9,349 nucleotides of DNA from NCBI RefSeq assembly GCF_943193015.1, contig NZ_CALPCM010000063.1, positions 1 through 9,349 on the forward strand, written 5' to 3'. Below, piece after piece: positions 1 through 6,229 of the stretch. This stretch comes from Hominisplanchenecus_A murintestinalis. GTDB lineage: Bacteria > Bacillota > Clostridia > Lachnospirales > Lachnospiraceae. The position numbers were made by a program, and so were the translations under genes. The first letter of the stretch is position 1. Each line of letters opens with the position of its first letter. The notes under the pieces are model-generated. The model ran no database searches. It was given only the letters and a program-made list of their open reading frames with translations, and had not been told where the DNA came from.

Positions 1-169
1 CACTAACCTGCAAGTCAGTAATCTTATTTTACTCTGAGGTATTTTTTTCTCAACCTTCTTTCTTGGAATTCCCTATACTTGAATTATACAGGAAGCTCCT
101 TTTGTGCCGAATTATCAAAATATCGCTCATTATTGGAATTCACGTTGATTCAGCATATATGTACTCTAG
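1..169. other. Non-coding stretch downstream of the aminotransferase operon
   Basis: No convincing gene is seen here. It is AT-rich and lies downstream of the minus-strand operon. The sequence TTGGAATTC occurs twice, near 63 and 133. Minus-strand bases 19 to 2 could fold into a 7-bp stem with G-U pairs, but any T-run after it would lie outside the window, so no terminator can be called. Confidence 0.4.
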
Positions 170-1345
170 TTATAATATTTTCTTAAGCACATACAGTAAC
201 GCATCAATATGCTCTTTCTCTAAAATCAACGGAGGCAACAGGCGAATCACATGTGAACCTGAAGGAATTACGATAATTCCCGCTTCTTGTAAAGCATTTA
301 TATAGTATGCGGCAGGTACAGACAGTTCAATTCCTTTCATAAGCCCCAGTCCGCGCACCTCTTTGATCACAACTTTTTGAGCGGCCAATTCGGACAATGC
401 CTTATCTAAATAGGTCGTCATAGCCCTGACATTCGCCAATATGTTATACTGTTGATAAAGTTGGAATACAGCAGTAACGGCTGCAGCGGCCAGAGGATTG
501 GAGCCGTAAGTTGTGCCATGATCTCCTACACACAATACACCGGTTGCTGCCCCTCTGGTTCCAATTGCACCTACCGGAATTCCGCATCCCAAAGCCTTTG
601 CCGAAACCACAATGTCGGGAGCAACGTCGTACAGCTGATACGCAAACATATTTCCGCTTCTGCCCATACCACATTGAATCTCATCCAAAACCATCAAAAT
701 TTTGTTCTCATCGCAAAGCTTTCGGACTCCTTTGATAAAGTACTCAGTGGTAGGATAAATTCCGCTCTCACCTTGTACTGTTTCCATAAAAATTGCACAG
801 GTATTTTTTGTAATCAAGCGTTTAACGCTGTCCAGATCATTGAAATCGGCAAATTTAACATGAGCAAGCATAGGAGCAAAAGGTTCCTGATAGGTTGCTT
901 TCCCTGTTATGGATAACGCCCCCATAGATCTGCCGTGAAAGGATTTTTTCATGGCAATGATCTCTCCATTATGATTATTATGCTTCAAAAAATGATATTT
1001 CTTAGCAATTTTAACCGCACCTTCGATTGCTTCCGTTCCAGAATTGGTGAAAAACACCTGCTCCATGCCAGATGCCTGATTGAACAGCTTTGCAGCTTCA
1101 ATCGCAGGAACATTATAAAAAAGATTAGAGGTGTGTAGCAGCTTCTCCATCTGTTCTTGCAGTGTACGTGTGTAATTCTGATCGTGATATCCCAAAGCAC
1201 ACACACCGATTCCAGACCCGAAATCCAAATACCGTTTTCCCTCTGTATCATAAAGGTACATACCTTCGCCATGATCCCATACAATGGGATAACGATTATA
1301 TACAGGAACAAACTGCTGATTTGCTTGTTTGATATAAGGATTCAT
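170..1345 (-). CDS. Class III PLP-dependent aminotransferase, acetylornithine aminotransferase (ArgD)-like
   Basis: This is a 391-residue fold-type I, subgroup III aminotransferase, full length for the ArgD family. Visible motifs are NSGTEA (101-106, cofactor phosphate binding), SFHGR (135-139), VLDEIQCGMGRSG (219-231, with Asp221 expected to contact the pyridine nitrogen), SAKALGCGIPVGA (248-260, Lys250 the expected Schiff-base lysine) and GTTYGSNPLA (277-286). These fit ArgD/GabT-type omega-amino transfer, usually with 2-oxoglutarate; the true amino donor cannot be read from sequence. No other arginine genes are nearby, so the arginine pathway role is not supported by context. It is the last gene of the operon, starting one base after the stop of the upstream small gene; its AGGAGG lies about 12 bases before the ATG, inside that gene. 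The upstream pyridoxal kinase-like gene could supply its cofactor. Other omega-amino substrates, including diamines or taurine, remain possible. Confidence 0.93.
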   Translation of the reverse strand: MNPYIKQANQQFVPVYNRYPIVWDHGEGMYLYDTEGKRYLDFGSGIGVCALGYHDQNYTRTLQEQMEKLLHTSNLFYNVPAIEAAKLFNQASGMEQVFFTNSGTEAIEGAVKIAKKYHFLKHNNHNGEIIAMKKSFHGRSMGALSITGKATYQEPFAPMLAHVKFADFNDLDSVKRLITKNTCAIFMETVQGESGIYPTTEYFIKGVRKLCDENKILMVLDEIQCGMGRSGNMFAYQLYDVAPDIVVSAKALGCGIPVGAIGTRGAATGVLCVGDHGTTYGSNPLAAAAVTAVFQLYQQYNILANVRAMTTYLDKALSELAAQKVVIKEVRGLGLMKGIELSVPAAYYINALQEAGIIVIPSGSHVIRLLPPLILEKEHIDALLYVLKKIL

Positions 1346-1346
1346 T

Positions 1347-1616
1347 TCAGTTCTTTTCCTCCTCTACTTCAATTTTAAATACATTGATTACATCCACATC
1401 TGGACAGCAGAATACAATGGAGCCATCTGGTTGGCTGGGGAGTTTTCCCCCATACCGCAGAATGTCAATGTAAGGGAAAGCCACGTGCATGGCCATTGGG
1501 CAGAGAGCGCCTCTTTCGGTATCAAAGTCAAAGGTATCTCCAATTCGATGACCACGATGGCACCCCATATGTCCCTTTTGATCTATTAAACTGATTTTAA
1601 TTTTAGGCTTTTTCAT
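1347..1616 (-). CDS. TIGR04076-like small protein of unknown function
   Basis: An 89-residue basic-start protein (MKKPKIKISLIDQKG) with the look of the TIGR04076 family: a Cys-x3-Gly-His stretch (MGCHRGHRIGDTF), then GALCPMA, then a C-terminal FCCPDVDVINVFKIE segment. The conserved cysteines and histidines suggest a metal or redox site, but no biochemical role is known to me. The start at 1616 is preferred because GGAGG lies eight bases upstream; a longer reading frame extending to 1685 overlaps the kinase gene far more and lacks a good ribosome binding site. With this start it overlaps the 3' end of the kinase gene by 14 bases, a sign of translational coupling, and its stop is one base from the aminotransferase start. 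No signal peptide or membrane segment is seen. Confidence 0.85.
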   Translation of the reverse strand: MKKPKIKISLIDQKGHMGCHRGHRIGDTFDFDTERGALCPMAMHVAFPYIDILRYGGKLPSQPDGSIVFCCPDVDVINVFKIEVEEEKN

Positions 1617-2442
1617 CGTTAATTTCCTCCAAAAATTGTTCAATGGGAATTCCCTTGTATTTGTCAGTATCATGTAGATTAGCATAAATAATTTTTTCGA
1701 GTTGTCTCATTGCACTTTGTACGCTCTCTAAAATCTGGCCTGATTTTAAATAATGCCCTACTACAATCGCCATAAAAATATCCCCTGTACCTGGAAAACG
1801 CACCGGTATTTCTTCATAAGGAAGCAAGATACACGAATTTTTCGGAGAACTTTTTACAACAGTAAACATTCTTCCATTGATATTTGCGCTTGTAATCACA
1901 ACGGATTTGGCACCAAGCGTATGTAGTCGATTTGCGATTACTTCAATTTCCGGTTCAGAGTAAGTGTGTTTAACTGTGTATTCGGATAAAAAGCACGCCT
2001 CCGTAATATTGGGGACAATCACATCTGCAATAGAACACAACCGTTTCATGTAAGCGACTACTTGATTTGTTACACCATTGTATCGTTTTCCGTCATCTCC
2101 CATAATTGGATCAACAAAAATCGAAGTACCTGATTTTTGTTGTTCCTTACAGTATTCATATACAAGAGATGACTGCCTTTCCGACACAATAAATCCGGTA
2201 CAGATTGCGTCGAAAGAAAACATGAGTTTCTTCCATACCAGAAGCGTATTTTCCATATATTCTGTTGTATCCAGAATATCAAACTGACCATAATCCAGAG
2301 TGTTGGAAACAAGTGCAGTAGGCAAATTGAAAGTTTCAAATTTCAAGTGAGATAAAACAGGAATCATGACAGATAAGGCGACCTTGCCATAACCTGCCAT
2401 ATCATTGATCAATAAAATTTGAGTTTGCTTTTTATCTGCCAT
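1603..2442 (-). CDS. Pyridoxal/pyridoxamine kinase-like protein (ribokinase superfamily)
   Basis: About 279 residues, normal for PdxK/PdxY-type kinases, which phosphorylate pyridoxal, pyridoxamine or pyridoxine with ATP to make PLP precursors in the cytosol. Visible marks are an N-terminal ILLINDMAGYGKVALS (substrate-side loop), FVDPIMGDDGKRY (109-121), VPNITEA (143-149) and the anion-hole signature PGTGDIF (217-223), whose Asp221 is the expected catalytic base. ThiD (hydroxymethylpyrimidine kinase) is the main alternative but the MGDDGK and NDMAGYG patterns favour the pyridoxamine kinase group. An ATG at 2448 is also in frame, but the GAGGA at 2452-2456 is only three bases from it and nine from the ATG at 2442, so the latter was chosen. 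It sits six to twelve bases after the second HD gene, in an operon that ends with a PLP-dependent enzyme, so it may serve that enzyme's cofactor supply. Confidence 0.88.
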   Translation of the reverse strand: MADKKQTQILLINDMAGYGKVALSVMIPVLSHLKFETFNLPTALVSNTLDYGQFDILDTTEYMENTLLVWKKLMFSFDAICTGFIVSERQSSLVYEYCKEQQKSGTSIFVDPIMGDDGKRYNGVTNQVVAYMKRLCSIADVIVPNITEACFLSEYTVKHTYSEPEIEVIANRLHTLGAKSVVITSANINGRMFTVVKSSPKNSCILLPYEEIPVRFPGTGDIFMAIVVGHYLKSGQILESVQSAMRQLEKIIYANLHDTDKYKGIPIEQFLEEINDEKA

Positions 2443-2454
2443 AGCCATATTTCC

Positions 2455-2958
2455 TCAGTGACCGAAATAACAAAGTCTGCACAGTGTTTTTCCTGACTCT
2501 GTTTGAAAAATCTTCTGTAATGTGGTTTCTATTGTGTTTTTTCCCAGATTATCTTCATAAAAATTTACCAAAAAATCTGCTTCCACAAGAATCTGATAGT
2601 CAATACCATCTATATCTGCGTAGGTATGATGGTGTCCTACCAAATAGCAGATTCGATTGATGTCTGCTTCCTCAAATCCCAGCTCTCCCAACATTTTGCG
2701 GGCATAAAAAGGACCTTCTTGCTCCTGTAATCTCCCACTGGACATCCCATACTTTTCTTCTGCCGGCCGAATACCAATATCATGAACCAATGCGGCGCAT
2801 TCGGTCAAAAACTGACTATGCCCATCCAACTGTTCCATACGACCAATCATCTGTGCAAAACTGTGAACTTTTATCAAATGATGAATGCGTTGTGGATCAT
2901 TCTGGTTAAAATGAATCATCTTCCGCATTAACATATCAATTATATTTTCCTGATACAT
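2455..2958 (-). CDS. HD-domain protein (small), second of a tandem pair
   Basis: A 167-residue protein with an HD-superfamily metal-binding pattern: His27 in RIHHLIKVH, the paired His59-Asp60 in AALVHDIGI, a His109-His111 run (VGHHHTY) and Asp128 in LVEADFLVNFYE. This matches the H...HD...D layout of metal-dependent phosphohydrolases; the substrate is unknown. It is clearly paralogous to the gene just upstream in transcription: both share KV-(H/Y)-(S/A)-x-A near residue 30, HD-I/V, EAD-(F/L)-(L/I)-VN-x-YE, and a near-identical C-terminal KIFQT-(E/D)-x-GK stretch. A strong AGGAGG is five bases from the ATG and begins right at the stop of the preceding gene, nine bases away, so the two are co-transcribed. 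Nothing links it directly to a nucleotide or second messenger. Confidence 0.85.
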   Translation of the reverse strand: MYQENIIDMLMRKMIHFNQNDPQRIHHLIKVHSFAQMIGRMEQLDGHSQFLTECAALVHDIGIRPAEEKYGMSSGRLQEQEGPFYARKMLGELGFEEADINRICYLVGHHHTYADIDGIDYQILVEADFLVNFYEDNLGKNTIETTLQKIFQTESGKTLCRLCYFGH

Positions 2959-2967
2959 AATACCCTC

Positions 2968-3471
2968 CTATTCCATTTCTTTTTTCAAACAAAGTGCCAT
3001 CAGTTCCTTTCCTCCATCTGTTTGAAAAATTTTCTTTATATACTCTGCTTTTTTATAATCTGGCCGGTTTTCATAGCAGTTTACAATTAGATCGGCTTCC
3101 ATCAAAAGTTGCAATAGTTTATTTTTGGGCTTGTCATAATCATGATGGCAATTCACTAGTTCAATGATTTTCGGAACATACGACGGAAGATAATTGGCCG
3201 ATTCTAAAAAGCGAGTCACAAGGATAGATACCACCTGTTTCTGATTGTTCTGACTGGCATCCCCGTTATAATGTTCTTTGCAATATTTAATTGCCACATC
3301 ATGTAAAATGGCTGCTGCTTGCAAAATTTGCTGATCTTCAACAGAGATTTTTTCTTGCTCACCAAACAGCTTGGCTAATGCATAAACCTTAAGGATATGT
3401 TGCGTACGTCTACAATGTCCTTCTTCATAGCACAATACACTGTATAAAAGATGGGTTTCATTATTAATCAC
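2968..3471 (-). CDS. HD-domain protein (small), first of a tandem pair
   Basis: A 167-residue HD-superfamily protein with His25 (RRTQHILKVY), His57-Asp58 (AAILHDVAIKYC), His109-His110 (VNCHHDYD) and Asp127 (LMEADLIVNCYE), the usual metal ligands of HD phosphohydrolases. Substrate unknown. It is the promoter-proximal gene of the five-gene minus-strand operon and diverges from Crp/Fnr regulator 1. The start is GTG at 3471 with AAAGGA about 11 bases upstream; no in-frame ATG with a better site is seen. It is paralogous to its downstream neighbour, but the loop between the HD pair and the His-His motif has diverged, suggesting the pair are not simply redundant copies and may form a heterodimer or have split substrate range. 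Confidence 0.84.
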   Translation of the reverse strand: MINNETHLLYSVLCYEEGHCRRTQHILKVYALAKLFGEQEKISVEDQQILQAAAILHDVAIKYCKEHYNGDASQNNQKQVVSILVTRFLESANYLPSYVPKIIELVNCHHDYDKPKNKLLQLLMEADLIVNCYENRPDYKKAEYIKKIFQTDGGKELMALCLKKEME

Positions 3472-3515
3472 GTTGACAAGTATCCTTTCTTGAAAAATTT
3501 TTATATCTCTTTATA

Positions 3516-3521
3516 AGAATA
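3516..3521 (-). promoter_or_regulatory. Possible -10 element of the HD/kinase/aminotransferase operon
   Basis: On the minus strand these bases read TATTCT, four of six matches to TATAAT. They lie exactly 29.5 bp from the centre of the palindrome at 3542-3559, the spacing of a class II Crp/Fnr-activated promoter, and no good -35 hexamer is seen. The region is AT-rich and other -10-like hexamers exist nearer the gene (for example TATAAA), so this is a weak call supported mainly by geometry. Confidence 0.35.
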
Positions 3522-3541
3522 AAGCATTTTTCATCAGTTCT

Positions 3542-3559
3542 GTGTTGCGCTTGCAACAC
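3542..3559. promoter_or_regulatory. Crp/Fnr-type operator in the HD operon / regulator 1 divergent region
   Basis: A perfect 7-4-7 palindrome, GTGTTGC-GCTT-GCAACAC, of the size and form bound by Crp/Fnr dimers. Its core TGTTGC-N4-GCAACA recurs upstream of asrA. It overlaps the -35 element of the adjacent regulator 1 gene, so bound protein should block that promoter, and it is placed to activate the divergent HD operon. The most likely binder is the neighbouring regulator 1, by inference. Confidence 0.75.
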
Positions 3560-3579
3560 CTACCACAAAATGCTATACT
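3551..3579 (+). promoter_or_regulatory. Promoter of Crp/Fnr regulator 1
   Basis: TTGCAA at 3551-3556 (four of six matches to the -35 consensus), a 17-bp spacer, and an extended -10 TGC-TATACT at 3571-3579. Predicted start of transcription is near 3586. The -35 lies in the right half of the palindrome at 3542-3559, which places the operator centre near -35, a position typical of repression rather than activation. Confidence 0.65.
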
Positions 3580-3605
3580 TTATCTCAGAAGAAAGGAGAG
3601 ACAAT

Positions 3606-4265
3606 ATGCAACTTAATTTCAAACAACTTGCTTCGCTCCCAATCTTCAATGGTATTTGTGAAGAGGATCTTCCAGCCATGTTGAATTGTTTGGGAAGCTT
3701 CCAAAAAAATTATCAAAAAGATGAAATTATCCTTCTGGAAAGTAATGAGGTTCGAAGTGTTGGCATTATATTGTCTGGCATCGTCCATATGGTTAAGGAA
3801 GATTCAGAAGGCTACCAGACACTCCTTGTAGCAATGAAAGATGGTGAGCTTTTTGGGGAATCTTTTTCTTGTGGAAGCCATTTAGATGCACATGTTAGTT
3901 TTTTCGCAGCTGCACCCTGTACAGTTCTATTTTTACCTTTCCATAAAATTATTCACTCATGTAAAATGAGCTGTACCTTTCATCATCGGTTGATTGAAAA
4001 TATGGTTCAACTGATAGGAGACAAAAATGTTCAGCTGATGCACAAAATTGAAGTAATCTCGAAAAAAACTCTACGAGAAAAAATTCTTACATATTTACAG
4101 CAACAAGCCCTTGATCAAGATAGCAGGCAATTTACCATCCCCTTAAGTCGACTTGAATTGGCTAAATATCTATGTGCCGACCGCAGCGCGTTAACTCGAG
4201 AACTATCTTATATGCAAAAGGATGGACTGATTTCTTATGAAAAAAACACATTCCAACTGTTATAA
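3606..4265 (+). CDS. Crp/Fnr-family transcriptional regulator (regulator 1)
   Basis: A 219-residue regulator of normal Crp/Fnr length: N-terminal cyclic-nucleotide-binding-like beta-barrel (about 10-110), long dimer helix (about 122-150) and a C-terminal winged helix (about 155-217). The recognition helix is in ADRSALTRELSYMQKDG, with Arg193 and Arg198 at the places of Crp Arg180 and Arg185. The pocket segment GELFGESFSCGSHLDAHVSF lacks the arginine that binds cAMP phosphate, so another signal is likely. Seven cysteines (18, 28, 89, 105, 119, 123, 190) do not form the Fnr N-terminal cluster pattern; redox, haem or small-molecule sensing are all open. The ATG at 3606 was chosen because AAGGAG is seven bases upstream; an upstream start near 3570 falls inside the promoter. 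Flanked by two identical-core palindromes, it is the best candidate to control itself, the divergent operon and asrABC. Confidence 0.92.
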   Translation: MQLNFKQLASLPIFNGICEEDLPAMLNCLGSFQKNYQKDEIILLESNEVRSVGIILSGIVHMVKEDSEGYQTLLVAMKDGELFGESFSCGSHLDAHVSFFAAAPCTVLFLPFHKIIHSCKMSCTFHHRLIENMVQLIGDKNVQLMHKIEVISKKTLREKILTYLQQQALDQDSRQFTIPLSRLELAKYLCADRSALTRELSYMQKDGLISYEKNTFQLL

Positions 4266-4304
4266 TTGAATACTACAAGCTCCCCATTAAATAATCTACA
4301 GCAT

Positions 4305-4356
4305 CAAACAAAGAAGAATCCATGTTGCACACGCAACATGGATTCTTCTTTGTTTG
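4305..4356 (+). terminator. Perfect 24-bp inverted repeat, likely intrinsic terminator of regulator 1
   Basis: Bases 4305-4328 and 4333-4356 are exact reverse complements around a 4-base ACAC loop. The stem has a GC-richer inner part (ATCCATGTTGC paired with GCAACATGGAT), an A-rich outer left arm, and a T-rich right arm (TTCTTCTTTGTTTG), which is the plan of an intrinsic, potentially bidirectional terminator. It starts 40 bases after the regulator 1 stop and ends just before the proposed asrA -10, so it would insulate the two units. Its centre is also a Crp/Fnr-type operator, listed separately. Confidence 0.7.
4321..4340. promoter_or_regulatory. Crp/Fnr-type operator upstream of asrA
   Basis: CATGTTGC-ACAC-GCAACATG is an 8-4-8 palindrome that shares the 16-bp frame TGTTGC-N4-GCAACA with the site at 3542-3559 while the loop and flanks differ, arguing for a conserved protein site rather than a copied block. 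Its centre is 41.5 bp upstream of the predicted asrA transcription start. Regulator 1 is the probable binder. Confidence 0.72.
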
Positions 4357-4365
4357 TGTTACACT
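4357..4365 (+). promoter_or_regulatory. Proposed asrABC promoter (extended -10, class II spacing)
   Basis: TGT-TACACT gives an extended -10 with four of six matches, and no -35-like hexamer lies at the right distance. The first base of the hexamer is 29.5 bp from the centre of the upstream palindrome, as in class II activator-dependent promoters; the start of transcription would be near 4372, giving a leader of about 39 bases. TATAGT at 4369-4374 is a better hexamer but would put the operator near -50, a poorer position. Confidence 0.45.
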
Positions 4366-4410
4366 CCTTATAGTCATCATGTAGTTATTTAAGTATAAGG
4401 AGGAAAATAT

Positions 4411-5427
4411 ATGGGCTTTCATATTACTGATATGCAACTGAATGTATTATTTCAGACATGGCAAACAAATTACCATATCTATGCTCCCCGCAACTTTTCT
4501 GGCGGCGGACGCTTTTCTGATACAGATTGTATCCGTTATGGAAAAATTGAACATGCTGACGAAATCGTGTTCGACAAAAAATCTGATTATTCCTTCAAGG
4601 AAGTGCTGACACCCGTTTCTCAAACCCTGTTCTTCTTTACGGAAGGGCAAACCAAAGAAGCCGATTTTCCCCAAAAAGGCGCAGTCATTTTCTTGCGTAG
4701 CTGCGACCTATATGCTCTTAAGCGGCTGGACGATATGTACCTACACAACGGTCCAGCAGATTATTACTATCAGCATCTGCGGGATAACATTAAAATTGTG
4801 CTGATGGGCTGTGAACATTCCTTTGAAAATTGCTTCTGCGTCAGTATGGGAACCAATGTAAGCACTAAATATGATATGAGCATCGACCGCCAGCCTGACG
4901 GCACCTATCTGGTGGACTGTAAGGATGAGGCATGGGTGAAACAGTTAGTACAAGCTGGATGTGAACAGCAGGAAGTCATCCCTGCTCATGTCACTGAAAA
5001 CCAAGTTACAGTTCAAGTCCCTGAAAATCTGACCGCAGAGGTGGCCAAAAGTACTATGTGGGAGGAATACAATAGCCGCTGCATCAACTGTGGACGTTGC
5101 AATTTTGTCTGTCCTACCTGTACCTGCTTTACTATGCAGGATCTCTTTTATAGTGAGAATGGCAAGGTTGGAGAGCGCCGTCGTATCTGGGCCTCCTGTA
5201 TGGTAGATGGCTTTACCGATGTGGCCGGTGGCGGCAGTTATCGGAAAAAAAACGGAGAACGGATGCGGTTCAAGGTACTGCACAAGGTACTGGACTACAA
5301 ACAACGCAATGGCTATCACATGTGTGTGGGTTGCGGACGATGCGACGATATCTGTCCGGAGTATATCTCATTTTCAGGTTGCATCAACAAATTGCAGAGT
5401 GCTATGACGGAGGTGACTGAACAATGA
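4411..5427 (+). CDS. asrA: Anaerobic sulfite reductase subunit A (iron-sulfur electron-transfer subunit)
   Basis: A 338-residue AsrA, the cytosolic ferredoxin-like subunit that passes electrons from the flavoprotein AsrB to the sirohaem subunit AsrC. The N-terminal two-thirds is the Asr-type domain, including ILRSCD-like FLRSCDLYALKRLD (94-107) and the cysteines of MGCEHSFENCFC (132-143). The C-terminal part holds two [4Fe-4S] motifs: Cys224, 227, 230, 234 (CINCGRCNFVCP, with extra Cys237 and Cys239) and Cys305, 308, 311, 315 (CVGCGRCDDICP). AAGGAGG is seven bases from the ATG. The stop overlaps the asrB start by four bases (ATGA), so translation is coupled. It lies directly behind an operator-bearing hairpin and is first gene of the operon. 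Length and gene order match known asrABC operons, so identification is firm. Confidence 0.96.
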   Translation: MGFHITDMQLNVLFQTWQTNYHIYAPRNFSGGGRFSDTDCIRYGKIEHADEIVFDKKSDYSFKEVLTPVSQTLFFFTEGQTKEADFPQKGAVIFLRSCDLYALKRLDDMYLHNGPADYYYQHLRDNIKIVLMGCEHSFENCFCVSMGTNVSTKYDMSIDRQPDGTYLVDCKDEAWVKQLVQAGCEQQEVIPAHVTENQVTVQVPENLTAEVAKSTMWEEYNSRCINCGRCNFVCPTCTCFTMQDLFYSENGKVGERRRIWASCMVDGFTDVAGGGSYRKKNGERMRFKVLHKVLDYKQRNGYHMCVGCGRCDDICPEYISFSGCINKLQSAMTEVTEQ

Positions 5428-6218
5428 TGAAAAATGATTATATTTCTTTCCCATCCAAAATTTTGGAAGTAATTCGGCACACAAAAATTGAGTATACGTT
5501 CCGTATGGAGTTTCAAGGAGATGTTAAGCCGGGACAGTTTTTTGAAGTGTCGATTCCTAAATATGGAGAAGCTCCTATATCAGTCAGTGGTATTGGAGAC
5601 AACTTCGTAGATCTAACCATTCGTCGAGTGGGCAAGGTTACCAATGAAGTTTTTGAACATTATGTGGGTGATACTCTTTTGCTGCGTGGTCCCTATGGGA
5701 ATGGATTCGATGTATCAGACTATGCAGGTAAGGACATCATCGTCATGGCTGGCGGAACTGGTCTATCGCCTGTTCGAGGAGTGGTGGATTACTTTTTCAA
5801 TCATCCAGAGCAGCGGGGGCATATGACTCTGATTGCAGGCTTCAAAACGTCGCATGACATTCTTTTCCGCAACGATCTGAAGCTCTGGAAAAAAAACATG
5901 GATATCATCCTTACGGTAGATTGTGCAGAAGAGGATGTTGCCTGTCATGTGGGCCTTGTTACTCAGTACATCCCTCAAATCAAACTGGATAATGTGCAGA
6001 ACACAGTGGCTGTTGTAGTAGGGCCTCCTGCCATGATGCGCTTTTCCGTGCAGGGATTACTGGATATTGGACTTCCAGAAGAAAATGTCTGGATTTCTCA
6101 GGAACGGAAAATGTGCTGCGGTCTGGGCAAGTGCGGTCACTGTAAAATTGGGGACACCTATGTTTGCCTGGACGGTCCAGTATTTAACTATACCAAAGGG
6201 AAATTTTTAGTAGATTAA
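5424..6218 (+). CDS. asrB: Anaerobic sulfite reductase subunit B (NADH-oxidising flavoprotein)
   Basis: A 264-residue ferredoxin-NADP reductase-fold protein that takes electrons from NAD(P)H through FAD and a [2Fe-2S] cluster to AsrA. Visible parts are the flavin-binding barrel with PISVSG (51-56) and TIRRVGKVTNEVF (65-77), the nucleotide-binding MAGGTGLSPVRG (108-119), VVGPPAMM (198-205), and a C-terminal cysteine set Cys232-x4-Cys237-x2-Cys240-x7-Cys248 in CCGLGKCGHC...C, as in dihydroorotate dehydrogenase PyrK subunits. GGAGG within the end of asrA serves the start at 5424; a second ATG follows immediately and cannot be excluded. AsrC starts 11 bases after its stop. Confidence 0.96.
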   Translation: MMKNDYISFPSKILEVIRHTKIEYTFRMEFQGDVKPGQFFEVSIPKYGEAPISVSGIGDNFVDLTIRRVGKVTNEVFEHYVGDTLLLRGPYGNGFDVSDYAGKDIIVMAGGTGLSPVRGVVDYFFNHPEQRGHMTLIAGFKTSHDILFRNDLKLWKKNMDIILTVDCAEEDVACHVGLVTQYIPQIKLDNVQNTVAVVVGPPAMMRFSVQGLLDIGLPEENVWISQERKMCCGLGKCGHCKIGDTYVCLDGPVFNYTKGKFLVD

Positions 6219-6229
6219 GGAGGGGTAAC

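Noticed and set aside
4369..4374. TATAGT as the asrA -10
   Set aside because: A good hexamer, but it has no -35 and would put the operator at about -50; the extended TGT-TACACT nearer the operator fits activator geometry better. Kept only as an alternative.
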